NCBI GenBank assembly: GCA_017472115.1
Contig: JAFUQW010000152.1
Span: 1-20,266, forward strand
Origin: Bacteroidales bacterium
Lineage (GTDB): Bacteria; Bacteroidota; Bacteroidia; Bacteroidales; UBA932
DNA length: 20,266 nt
Direction: 5' to 3'
Program-made: the position numbers and the translations under genes
Notes under the pieces: model-generated
Databases searched by the model: none
Told to the model about the DNA's origin: nothing
Seen by the model: the letters and a program-made list of their open reading frames with translations, nothing else
Shown: positions 1-6,899 of the stretch, piece by piece
How positions within the stretch are numbered: the first letter of the stretch is position 1
How the letters are laid out: the number at the start of each line of letters is the position of its first letter

Positions 1-120
1 AGACAATTCTTCAAAGGCCGAGGTAATGATAACGGCAGTCAATACATATTTGGAAATGTCTATCAAAAAATCTGCGACTTTCTCCCAAATCGACAATTTT
101 CTTCCTACTTCTTTTTTCAT
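1..120 (-). CDS. Small putative membrane protein, 5' end only (DUF6722-like, tentative)
   Basis: An open frame starts with ATG at 120 and runs off the left edge of the window, giving 40 residues that begin MKKEVGRKLSIWEKVADFLI. A basic/amphipathic start is followed by a hydrophobic stretch at about residues 25-36 (YVLTAVIITSAF), so it looks like a very small inner-membrane protein. It recalls the DUF6722 family of short Bacteroidales membrane proteins, but this is from memory of the pattern (DIxKYxxTAVI) and not from a search. A good Bacteroidota-type promoter lies just upstream at 150-181 on the same strand, which supports it being a real gene. Its function is unknown and its C-terminus is outside the window. 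Confidence 0.6.
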   Translation of the reverse strand, partial: MKKEVGRKLSIWEKVADFLIDISKYVLTAVIITSAFEELS

Positions 121-149
121 CGCAAAAATAATTTAAAAATGATTCCAGA

Positions 150-181
150 CAAAATTATATGAAGAAAGATTTGGTACCAAA
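150..181 (-). promoter_or_regulatory. Bacteroidota-type promoter for the small membrane-protein gene
   Basis: Reading the minus strand, TTTG (178-181) is followed after exactly 20 bases by TAATTTTG (150-157), a full match to the Bacteroidetes primary-sigma consensus TTTG-N19/21-TAnnTTTG. Transcription would begin near 143, leaving a leader of roughly 23 bases before the ATG at 120. It is the cleanest promoter in the window. Confidence 0.6.
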
Positions 182-216
182 ATTCAGGATGTTGTTTTTC
201 AAATACAACAGTAAGA

Positions 217-249
217 TTTTTCTTTTTTTTATTCTTTTTGCTTTTTTTT
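217..249. other. T-rich low-complexity tract (plus strand) downstream of the GSCFA gene
   Basis: About 33 bases are almost all T on the plus strand, directly after the GSCFA stop codon as read on the minus strand. For the minus-strand transcript it is an A-rich tract, so it is not the U-run of an intrinsic terminator, and I see no hairpin beside it. The region between 121 and 247 otherwise holds only the promoter at 150-181. Confidence 0.4.
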
Positions 250-1156
250 AATGTTTTTCGATGTGGCAGCGGCGACAGAAGTCACGTATGTTTTCTTCCA
301 GGCGGGTGGTTTCTGAAGCGGGGAGCGCCCAGGCGAGGAATCGTTCGCGGATGTAGTTGACTGCCTGCTGTGACGGATGGCACATATCTTCTGCATAGAA
401 ACGGTAGTCGCGCAGCTCGTCCATCATTATTTCGTAGGCCGGGAAGTAATCAGCAGGAACCTGCTCGCTCTTGCCTGAGGCCCATGCCAACGCGTCTTCC
501 ACTCCGAGCAGCAGAGAAGCCTTGCTGACCTGATTGCCGTGCGCCCCGTCCTTGAAATGCCTTATAGGACTGACTGTGAATATGAATTCCTTCGGTCTTG
601 TCGCGGCTCCGGAAGCATCGCTTCCCGAATTGCACAGTCTGATGATTTCTTTCAGTGCCTCTCCGGTCTGAGATGCCGTCAGGAACTCCCTTCGGAACTC
701 CCCGGAAGGCCTTTTGAGACAGTTCGATACCACTCTGCCGGACTCCATATGTCTGAAGCACCAGCTGGTGCCGAGGGTTATGATGACCTTGTTGCATTCC
801 CTGAAGAACTCTCTTGCCTGCTCTAAAGCGACATTTGCATCGTTGATGAATTCCTCTACGGAAGTTCTGGCGAAGGATGTATGGTGGCAGAACGAGCATA
901 TACGGGTATCTCCTGCCCCTATCTCGATGCAGTCCTCAGTGCCGAATGCCCTTTCGGAAATCATCAGTCTGACACTCTCCAGGAGCGAGACCGGGTTGTA
1001 AAGAGTGCCGAACGGATTGATGCAGACATCGAATCCGAAGTCTGCCAGCTGCTGTCCGATGTTGTCGGTGAAGCAGCTTCCCATCATCAGTATCTTGTCG
1101 TCGTATGAGATGCCGACCTTGCATGTCTCGTCAGCTACCGGGGTCTGTAGTTTCAT
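248..1156 (-). CDS. GSCFA-domain (SGNH-hydrolase-like) protein
   Basis: A 302-residue protein of the GSCFA family (PF08885), named for a conserved Gly-Ser-Cys-Phe motif, seen here at residues 26-29 (MGSCFTDNIG). Further family-like blocks are NPFGTLYNP (47-55), a beta-strand ending ITLGTSW (126-132), FTVSPIRH (193-200) and a C-terminal D257-x-x-H260 (DMCHPS), the usual position of the catalytic Asp-His of SGNH/GDSL hydrolases. Known members are uncharacterised, possibly esterases or acyltransferases; the sequence does not tell the substrate. No signal peptide is seen, so it is probably cytoplasmic. It is full length and sits divergently from the beta-barrel gene at 1228, only 71 bases away. 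It is not obviously part of the PUL to the right. Confidence 0.88.
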   Translation of the reverse strand: MKLQTPVADETCKVGISYDDKILMMGSCFTDNIGQQLADFGFDVCINPFGTLYNPVSLLESVRLMISERAFGTEDCIEIGAGDTRICSFCHHTSFARTSVEEFINDANVALEQAREFFRECNKVIITLGTSWCFRHMESGRVVSNCLKRPSGEFRREFLTASQTGEALKEIIRLCNSGSDASGAATRPKEFIFTVSPIRHFKDGAHGNQVSKASLLLGVEDALAWASGKSEQVPADYFPAYEIMMDELRDYRFYAEDMCHPSQQAVNYIRERFLAWALPASETTRLEENIRDFCRRCHIEKH

Positions 1157-1169
1157 GGGTAAAAGATTA

Positions 1170-1203
1170 TTGTCACAAAAATAGAGAAAATGTCTTATCT
1201 TTG
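1170..1203 (+). promoter_or_regulatory. Candidate promoter for the beta-barrel / nucleotidase operon
   Basis: TATCTTTG at 1196-1203 matches the TAnnTTTG -7 consensus; the -33 side is poor (TTGT at 1170-1173). The predicted start of transcription near 1210 leaves about 18 bases before the ATG at 1228. This supports choosing 1228 over the more distal in-frame ATG at 1105, which would lie upstream of the promoter and inside the GSCFA gene. Confidence 0.45.
1176..1183 (-). promoter_or_regulatory. Candidate -7 box for the GSCFA gene
   Basis: On the minus strand this reads TATTTTTG, matching TAnnTTTG. It would place the transcript start near 1170, about 14 bases before the ATG at 1156. The upstream -33 element is weak (TTTC near 1203-1206). 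It lies inside the span of the opposite-strand promoter at 1170-1203. Confidence 0.4.
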
Positions 1204-1227
1204 AAAGTTTTTAGACCCGATAGATTC

Positions 1228-2367
1228 ATGTTCAGAACAAGATACGTATTACTCGTTTTGGCGCTGATGGCAGCAGCCTCTTTCGTAACTTATGCACTGC
1301 CCGGTAAGGATAAGGTGAACCTGACTTATGACCTTGATTTTGAGATGCGCTTTGACAACAGAGAGTTCTACAGAAGCCGTTTTTCAGAATCAATGACCAT
1401 TTTCGGTGCCCGTCTCACGCCTTCTGTCGGTGTGCAGGTCGTCCAGGACAACGGTCTCAGGCACAGACTCATGGCCGGAATAGACGTGATGAAGGATTTC
1501 GGAGACTCGGCTGCGAACAGGGAATTCTTCCGCGAGCTCACCATATATTATAATGTGCAGAAGCAGGTCGGTGACAACGGGCTCGAACTCTACGCCGGAA
1601 TATTTCCCCGCAAGCTTCTTGACGGCCGCTGGACTCAGGCTTTCTTCTCGGATTCCCTCTCATTTTATGACAACAATCTCGAAGGCATTCTTCTCAAGCT
1701 GAAGCGTCCTAAGGCGCATTTCGAACTTGGAGCCGACTGGATGGGACTGACAGGCGAATACCGCAGGGAGCGCTTCATGATTTTCTCAAGCGGAGAGGGA
1801 CAGGTGCTGCCTTTTACAAGTTTCGGCTATTCATTTTATGTATATCATTATGCCGGCTCCAGAAAGGTAAGGGGAGTTGTGGACAACATTCTCATCAACC
1901 CGTACGCGGTTGTGGATATGGGTGAACCGACGGGAATGCAGCGCCTGAAACTGACCTTCGGATGGATCCAGGCCCTGCAGAACGACAGGAGGAACATAGG
2001 CCGATATGTTTTCCCCGGAGGAGGTGAGATCGATTTTGAGGCCGGCCATTGGAATCTCGGACTCCGCAACCGCATGTACATCGGCCGCGACCTCATGCCA
2101 TATTACAACAGACTCGATGCAGGAGGCTTCAAATACGGCAGCAATGACCTCTATCTCGGAGATCCGTTCTATCGTGTCAATGACAGGGGAGAGGGAAAGG
2201 TAGGCACATACGACCGTCTTGAGATATTCTATGCACCGAAGATCGGGCGCTATCTGAGCATAAACATCTCGGCTATCCTGCATTTCAACGAATTCCACTA
2301 TTCCGGCTTCCAGCAGATGGTGGGAGTCCGCTTCAATCTCAATGAATTGATAAACAGAAAAAGATAA
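1228..2367 (+). CDS. Putative outer-membrane beta-barrel protein, unknown function
   Basis: A 379-residue protein beginning MFRTRYVLLVLALMAAASFV, a clear Sec signal peptide with likely cleavage after Tyr-Ala (about residue 23). The rest has alternating polar/hydrophobic strands rich in Tyr, Phe, Arg and Gly, with no long helical segment, typical of an outer-membrane barrel; it ends in strand-like GVRFNLNELINRKR. I do not recognise a named family. Start 1228 was chosen because the signal peptide begins there and a promoter box sits at 1196-1203; an ATG at 1105 in the same frame would overlap the divergent GSCFA gene. Its stop (TAA at 2365-2367) overlaps the ATG of the nucleotidase by one base, so the two are translationally coupled and may act together at the cell surface, for instance in nucleotide or phosphate-ester uptake (inference). 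Confidence 0.72.
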   Translation: MFRTRYVLLVLALMAAASFVTYALPGKDKVNLTYDLDFEMRFDNREFYRSRFSESMTIFGARLTPSVGVQVVQDNGLRHRLMAGIDVMKDFGDSAANREFFRELTIYYNVQKQVGDNGLELYAGIFPRKLLDGRWTQAFFSDSLSFYDNNLEGILLKLKRPKAHFELGADWMGLTGEYRRERFMIFSSGEGQVLPFTSFGYSFYVYHYAGSRKVRGVVDNILINPYAVVDMGEPTGMQRLKLTFGWIQALQNDRRNIGRYVFPGGGEIDFEAGHWNLGLRNRMYIGRDLMPYYNRLDAGGFKYGSNDLYLGDPFYRVNDRGEGKVGTYDRLEIFYAPKIGRYLSINISAILHFNEFHYSGFQQMVGVRFNLNELINRKR

Positions 2368-4100
2368 TGAAAAGACTCTCAGCATTTATTGCAGCTCTTG
2401 CCCTTCTGGCTTCATGCTGCGGTCCGAAGGACGGCGAATACACCTTCTGGATCCTTACGACCAATGATGTTCATGGCCACTATTTCGATTCCCTCTATGT
2501 TTCAGACGGGACGGCTCCGGCCTTGACCAATGTCTCATGGTATGTTGACAGCATAGGGACTGTTGTCGGAAAGGAAAATGTCATCCTTATAGATGCCGGT
2601 GACTGTCTCCAGGGCGACAATGCTGCATATTATTTCAATTATATAGACACGGAGTCAGAACATCTGTTCGGCCGAATGATGGAGTATGTCGGCTATGATG
2701 CAGTGGTTGTCGGCAACCACGACATCGAGACCGGTCATGATGTATATGACCGTCTTGTGAAGGAGATGGATGTGCCTTTCCTTGCAGCCAATGCCATCCG
2801 TACGGACAACGGCAAGGCATATTTTCAGGAATATGTCACTCTGAAACGCCAAGGCCTGAACATCACCATCATCGGCTTCACCAATCCGAACATCAAGAGC
2901 TGGCTGTCTCCTCTTCTATGGTCAGGAATGACTTTCGACTCTCTTCTTCCTTTCGCCCAGCAGACTGTTGACCGGATTGTCGCCAAGGAAAAGTCTGACG
3001 TTGTCATCGTGGCAATTCATGCCGGAACAGGCCGTGGAGATGGTGCATCCCTCGAGAATCAGGGGCTTGATCTCTTCAACAGTCTTGAGGGGGTTGACTT
3101 TGTCGTATGTGCTCATGACCATCGTCCGGTGACTCATATGGATGATGACATCTGCCTTATAAATGCGGGCAGCCACTGCCGTAATATCGGAATGGGAACT
3201 ATTACTCTTAAGGTAGAAAGCGGAAAGGTGGTGTCGAAGAAACTTGATGCCGACCTGATTCCGGTGGATGTGAAGAATGTCGATACTCAGATGCAGGCTG
3301 CTTTCCATGAGGATTATCTCGCGGTAAAGGATTTTACCTTGATGGAAGTGGGCGAGCTCAAGACTGACCTTCATACAAAGGATGCGTACAGGGGAATGTC
3401 GGACTATGTCAACCTCATCCATACCTTGTCGATAGGTTGCACTCCGGCCCAGATCTCATTTGCCGCCCCTCTGACATTCAACGGATCCGTAAAAGCAGGG
3501 GTCCTGCTTTACAATGACCTCTTTACAATCTATCCGTATGAGAACCAGCTCTTTGTCGTGAAGATGACAGGTGAGCAGATAAAGAATTATCTGGAGTACT
3601 CCTACGACATGTGGATCAATACCATCAGTTCGCCGAAAGAGCATCTTCTCAAGATCCGTCAGGCCGGAGATCCACGCACCGGACAGGCACGATGGTCCTT
3701 TGTGAACGCATCATATAATTTCGATTCTGCTGCAGGACTCAACTATCTGGTAGATGTCACCAAGCCATACGGTGAACGTGTGATCATCAGCACACTTGTC
3801 GATGGTTCAGCCTTTGACCTTGCTGCAGACTATAATGTCGCGATGACTTCATATCGCGCAAGTGGCGGTGGAAACACCATGCGCGAAGGTGCGGGGATCG
3901 ACACCGGCAGGATAGACGACCTCGTCGTGGAGTACTATCCTGAGATCCGCAACATCCTGTATGATTACCTCAAGGAGCACAGGACCATCGATCCTGCAGT
4001 CGTCGGAGATCCTTCAGTGATCGGTTCATGGAAGTTCGTTCCGGAATCTATGGCTGAGAAGGCCCTCGATCGTGACATGACCCTTCTCTTTCCTCTTTAA
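2367..4100 (+). CDS. Bifunctional metallophosphatase / 5'-nucleotidase lipoprotein (UshA/CpdB type)
   Basis: A 577-residue exported lipoprotein (lipobox LLASC, lipidated Cys17). The N-terminal calcineurin-like metallophosphoesterase domain (about 25-260) has all expected metal ligands: N33-D-V-H36, D76-x-G-D79, G116-N-H-D119, H218 and H250-D-H252. The C-terminal 5'-nucleotidase domain (about 325-525) shows the substrate blocks APLTFNG (367-373), NDLFTIYPYEN (383-393) and MTSYRASGGG (493-502). The family removes phosphate from 5'-nucleotides, cyclic nucleotides or UDP-sugars outside the inner membrane; the exact substrate cannot be read from the sequence. Length is normal for the two-domain family. 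It is the second gene of an operon with the beta-barrel gene at 1228, and a terminator-like hairpin follows at 4137. Confidence 0.9.
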   Translation: MKRLSAFIAALALLASCCGPKDGEYTFWILTTNDVHGHYFDSLYVSDGTAPALTNVSWYVDSIGTVVGKENVILIDAGDCLQGDNAAYYFNYIDTESEHLFGRMMEYVGYDAVVVGNHDIETGHDVYDRLVKEMDVPFLAANAIRTDNGKAYFQEYVTLKRQGLNITIIGFTNPNIKSWLSPLLWSGMTFDSLLPFAQQTVDRIVAKEKSDVVIVAIHAGTGRGDGASLENQGLDLFNSLEGVDFVVCAHDHRPVTHMDDDICLINAGSHCRNIGMGTITLKVESGKVVSKKLDADLIPVDVKNVDTQMQAAFHEDYLAVKDFTLMEVGELKTDLHTKDAYRGMSDYVNLIHTLSIGCTPAQISFAAPLTFNGSVKAGVLLYNDLFTIYPYENQLFVVKMTGEQIKNYLEYSYDMWINTISSPKEHLLKIRQAGDPRTGQARWSFVNASYNFDSAAGLNYLVDVTKPYGERVIISTLVDGSAFDLAADYNVAMTSYRASGGGNTMREGAGIDTGRIDDLVVEYYPEIRNILYDYLKEHRTIDPAVVGDPSVIGSWKFVPESMAEKALDRDMTLLFPL

Positions 4101-4136
4101 TCCTGGCGCCTAACTCTCTGACCAGCAGAGCAATAC

Positions 4137-4176
4137 ATATAAATCGCTGCTGTATTTCTACAGCAGCGATTTATAT
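4137..4176. terminator. Perfect 18-bp inverted repeat, likely bidirectional terminator
   Basis: The arms ATATAAATCGCTGCTGTA (4137-4154) and its exact reverse complement (4159-4176) are separated by a TTTC loop. It lies between two converging operons, the nucleotidase (ends 4100) and the ROK gene (ends 4215). Both outer arms are A/T-rich (ATTTATAT), so the hairpin would be followed by U-containing sequence on either strand, although there is no clean U-run. Confidence 0.7.
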
Positions 4177-4214
4177 ATATTGCGTTGAAAACCAGCAGTT
4201 TAAGTGCCAGCGGC

Positions 4215-5417
4215 CTAAAGCAGTCCAAGAAGCTTTGTGCGGGAGAGCATGCAGGCACCGATCGGACCGGCCTTCTTCCCGAGTTTCGAGAATTTGATAG
4301 TGGTGTCTTTGTTGATCATGTTGAGGGAGTGCTTCTGTATGGCGCTCTTGATAGGGAGGAGAAGGTATTCCTTTGCTGCAGAAACTCTTCCTCCGATCAC
4401 GACCAATTCCGGATTGAATATGTTTATCAGTCCCGCAATAGCCCTTCCTAAGGTGCTTCCGACTTTTTCCACCGTTTCTATTGCCAGCACGTCTTCCTCT
4501 TCTACCGCTGCCATGATGTCCTCGAGACTGATTTCCTCATTGGCGTTGAACTTGTCAGAAAGAGAGGACGACCTTCCTTCACGAAGCTTTTCCATGATCA
4601 TTCTGTGCAGGGCTGATCCCGATGCTCCGGTCTCAAGACATCCGGTCTTTCCGCACTGGCAGATCTGGTCGTTGTCTAACAGAGGAAAGTGTCCTATTTC
4701 ACCGGAAAAGCCCGATTTGCCGTATGAAAGTTTGCCGTCTATGATCATGCCCATTCCGAGGCCCCATGCGACGTTGAGAAAGAGCATGTTCTTCTCGTTG
4801 TTCGCGACTCCGCATATATATTCCCCGTAGGTCATTGCCCTGGAGTCGTTCTCTACGAATACAGGTGTCTGAAGCTCGTCTTCAAGAAGAGATGCAATCG
4901 GTCTGTCCTCACCGATGAAATAAGTGAAGCAGTATCCGGTTTCGTTGTTGACTCGACCTGAGAGGTTGACTCCATATGCTCTGACCCTGTCTTTTTCGAT
5001 CCCGATCTTATGCAGATGTTCAAGCACTCCGTGGCATAATGATTTGAGTGAAGTGACGGAATTTTCAAGTACGAACGGTATGTCTTCCTGTATATCGACG
5101 GTATGACCCTTGAAGTTGGTCACGGCTATGCTGATGTCATTACGGTGGACATCGATTCCGACAAAGTACCCTGCGTATGGATTCAGACCATAGATGCTCG
5201 GCCGTCGTCCTCCGTTTGTACCTTGCTTGCCCATATCTTCAATGAAACCTTCTTCAATCAGTTCTCCGACGGATTTGGTTATGGTAGGGATGCTTGTGCC
5301 GAGCTCCTTGCTCAGGTCGGCTATGCTGTAATCTCCGTCGTTGATGCAAAGTCCCAGTATCTTCTGCTTGAGGATGGCGTTCTTGCCGTCGATGTTATTC
5401 AGGAATGAACCGTTCAT
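4215..5417 (-). CDS. ROK-family transcriptional regulator (NagC/XylR type)
   Basis: A 400-residue protein with an N-terminal winged helix-turn-helix (about 14-75; recognition region ADLSKELGTSIPTITKSV) and a ROK sugar-sensing domain (about 85-395). Sugar-binding elements are kept: VENDSRA with N190 and D191, E240-IGHF with H243, and the ROK zinc motif C253-x-C255-G-x-x-G-C260-L-E262. The nucleotide-binding DxGGT signature of ROK kinases is replaced by GIDVHRND (87-94). Together with the HTH this makes it a repressor-type sensor, not a kinase. Known relatives bind GlcNAc, GlcNAc-6-P, xylose or glucose. It is the last gene of the minus arm, 39 bases after the MFS porter gene, and is the best candidate regulator of the divergent PUL promoters at 7977-8136. 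A candidate promoter of its own lies at 5444-5451. Confidence 0.9.
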   Translation of the reverse strand: MNGSFLNNIDGKNAILKQKILGLCINDGDYSIADLSKELGTSIPTITKSVGELIEEGFIEDMGKQGTNGGRRPSIYGLNPYAGYFVGIDVHRNDISIAVTNFKGHTVDIQEDIPFVLENSVTSLKSLCHGVLEHLHKIGIEKDRVRAYGVNLSGRVNNETGYCFTYFIGEDRPIASLLEDELQTPVFVENDSRAMTYGEYICGVANNEKNMLFLNVAWGLGMGMIIDGKLSYGKSGFSGEIGHFPLLDNDQICQCGKTGCLETGASGSALHRMIMEKLREGRSSSLSDKFNANEEISLEDIMAAVEEEDVLAIETVEKVGSTLGRAIAGLINIFNPELVVIGGRVSAAKEYLLLPIKSAIQKHSLNMINKDTTIKFSKLGKKAGPIGACMLSRTKLLGLL

Positions 5418-5443
5418 AGTCTTGTGTGGTTAGGCTTATCCTG

Positions 5444-5451
5444 CAAATATA
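5444..5451 (-). promoter_or_regulatory. Candidate internal -7 box upstream of the ROK gene
   Basis: On the minus strand this reads TATATTTG (TAnnTTTG), 26 bases before the ROK start codon, in the 39-base gap after the porter gene. No good -33 element is visible; that position lies inside the 3' end of the porter gene. It could give the regulator a basal supply independent of the operon promoter. Confidence 0.35.
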
Positions 5452-5456
5452 GTGAA

Positions 5457-6860
5457 TTATTTTCTATTGTTCCAGTATGCTTCGATTTCCTCAAGTGTCT
5501 TTCCTGTCGTTTCGGGCACAATCTTCCACATGATGAGCATATAAGGCACGCACATGGCTGCGAAGATGAAGAATGTTCCTGCCTGGCTCCATCCGAGGAG
5601 TACAGGAGTAAGCTGTCCGATGAGGTATGTACCGATCCAGAGAGCAAAGCCGGCTATGGACATTGCACGTCCGCGTACGCTGTTCGGATACATTTCCGAA
5701 AGGAGTACGAATACGATGGCCGAGATCGAAATAGCACAGCAGAATACGTATGCAAGGAAGAATGTGAGCATGAAACCGTTGCCGAGTCTGAGTTCCGCGC
5801 CCCAAGCAAAGTAGATTCCGATGGCGAGAAGGCAGATGATCATGCCGGATACTCCCCAGTAAATCAGCTGCTTGCGGCCCACTCTGTCGATGATGAACAC
5901 TGCAAGGACTGTCGTAACGCAGTTGACCACGCCTACAAGTACGGTTGAGAACATAGGATTTTCGAATCCTGCTTCAGAGAAGATCTTAGGACCGTAGTAG
6001 AGCACTGCGTTCACTCCCATGAACTGTCCGAGGATGGCGATTGCACTTCCGACTATGACGGCAAGAAGGATTCCCGGCTTGAGAAGGTCGGACCATTTGC
6101 CCTTTGTCTCTCCCTTGAGTGATGCGTTTGTGACTTCGATTTCTTCCTTCACCTCAGCTTCAGAAGCGTAGATCTTGCTGAGGACGGCTGATGCCTTGTC
6201 GAGCTTTCCGTTGACGATAAGCCACTTAGGGCTTTCAGGGATGAAGAATATGATGAAGAAGAAGAGGAGGGCAGGAATTGTCTCGCTTCCGAGCATTCCG
6301 CGCCATGCCTCTGTGTGCATGATCTTCTGCCACAAGGTGAGATCTGCCGTATTGAGCGCCAGTGAAGAGTCTATGTTCGAGTCGATCAGCCAGTTCATCA
6401 GATAAGCCAGAAGGAATCCTACGGTCACTGCGAGCTGATAGAGTGATACGAGTGTTCCGCGGATCCTGGCCGGTGATACCTCTGATATATATATAGGAGA
6501 GACGATTGATACGATACCGATGCCGATACCTCCGACAATTCTGTATGCGACGAGGCCGTCAAAGCTGCCGCAGACAGCGCATCCGATTGCCGAGATGCTG
6601 AAGAGAGCCGCAGAGATGAGCATTGTCAGCTTTCTTCCGAGATAGTCGCTGAGAGAACCGGCCACGAGTACGCCCGCAATCGATCCTATGAGGGCGCAGC
6701 CTACATACCAGCCTTCCTTTATGTCAGAAAGGGCGAACTGGTTTTTTACGATCTCGGTAGTGCCGGAAATCACGGCAGTGTCATATCCGAAGAGTATTCC
6801 TCCGATGGCCGCTACCACGGCCATGAAGATCACATATCCTAAGGTGTTTTTCTGTTTCAT
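5457..6860 (-). CDS. MFS sugar porter (XylE/GLUT-like), inner membrane
   Basis: A 467-residue, 12-helix transporter of the sugar porter family. Signature motifs are GSLSDYLGRK (68-77), RIVGGIGIGI (107-116), PESPKWL (208-214), DRVGRKQ (325-331), SEMYPNSVRGR (388-398) and PETTGKTLEEIE (449-460). By hand alignment with E. coli XylE, sugar ligands Q168, Q289, N294 and W416 are kept (Q142, Q279, N284, W408), whereas Q288, W392 and Q415 correspond to G278, F384 and L407, so the sugar is probably neither xylose nor glucose. It likely symports a monosaccharide or small sugar freed by the PUL enzymes from periplasm to cytoplasm. It lies between the DUF4434 and ROK genes with 39-base gaps on each side. 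Confidence 0.9.
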   Translation of the reverse strand: MKQKNTLGYVIFMAVVAAIGGILFGYDTAVISGTTEIVKNQFALSDIKEGWYVGCALIGSIAGVLVAGSLSDYLGRKLTMLISAALFSISAIGCAVCGSFDGLVAYRIVGGIGIGIVSIVSPIYISEVSPARIRGTLVSLYQLAVTVGFLLAYLMNWLIDSNIDSSLALNTADLTLWQKIMHTEAWRGMLGSETIPALLFFFIIFFIPESPKWLIVNGKLDKASAVLSKIYASEAEVKEEIEVTNASLKGETKGKWSDLLKPGILLAVIVGSAIAILGQFMGVNAVLYYGPKIFSEAGFENPMFSTVLVGVVNCVTTVLAVFIIDRVGRKQLIYWGVSGMIICLLAIGIYFAWGAELRLGNGFMLTFFLAYVFCCAISISAIVFVLLSEMYPNSVRGRAMSIAGFALWIGTYLIGQLTPVLLGWSQAGTFFIFAAMCVPYMLIMWKIVPETTGKTLEEIEAYWNNRK

Positions 6861-6868
6861 AAGTCGTC

Positions 6869-6889
6869 ATTGCCGGCTTGACCGGCAAT
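6869..6889. repeat. REP-like palindrome between porter and DUF4434 genes
   Basis: ATTGCCGG (6869-6876), loop CTTGA, CCGGCAAT (6882-6889): a perfect 8-bp stem. The wider sequence (CGTCATTGCCGG...TTGACCGGCAATCTC) resembles dispersed intergenic palindromes known from many bacterial genomes. Only one copy is seen here, so repeat status is inferred. In the operon mRNA it may limit read-through or protect upstream message. Confidence 0.5.
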
Positions 6890-6899
6890 CTCTATAAAA

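Noticed and set aside
217..249. T-rich tract as a terminator
   Set aside because: No hairpin precedes it on the plus strand, no plus-strand gene ends there, and it is A-rich on the strand of the GSCFA transcript.
1105..1227. N-terminal extension of the beta-barrel gene from an in-frame ATG at 1105
   Set aside because: It would overlap the divergent GSCFA gene, lie upstream of the promoter box at 1196-1203, and hide the signal peptide that starts at 1228.
1831..2385. Minus-strand open frame of 184 codons inside the beta-barrel gene
   Set aside because: The composition is that of an antisense shadow, and the plus-strand reading has a signal peptide and operon context.
4237..4830. Plus-strand open frame of 197 codons opposite the ROK gene
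   Set aside because: The opposite strand encodes a complete ROK protein with all family motifs; this frame is a low-complexity Ser/Pro/Leu shadow.
4215..5417. ROK protein as a sugar kinase
   Set aside because: It has an N-terminal winged HTH and lacks the DxGGT phosphate-binding motif, so it reads as a regulator.
5424..5948. Plus-strand open frame of 174 codons opposite the MFS porter
   Set aside because: It is antisense to conserved porter motifs; Cys/His/Glu-rich shadow composition and no start context.
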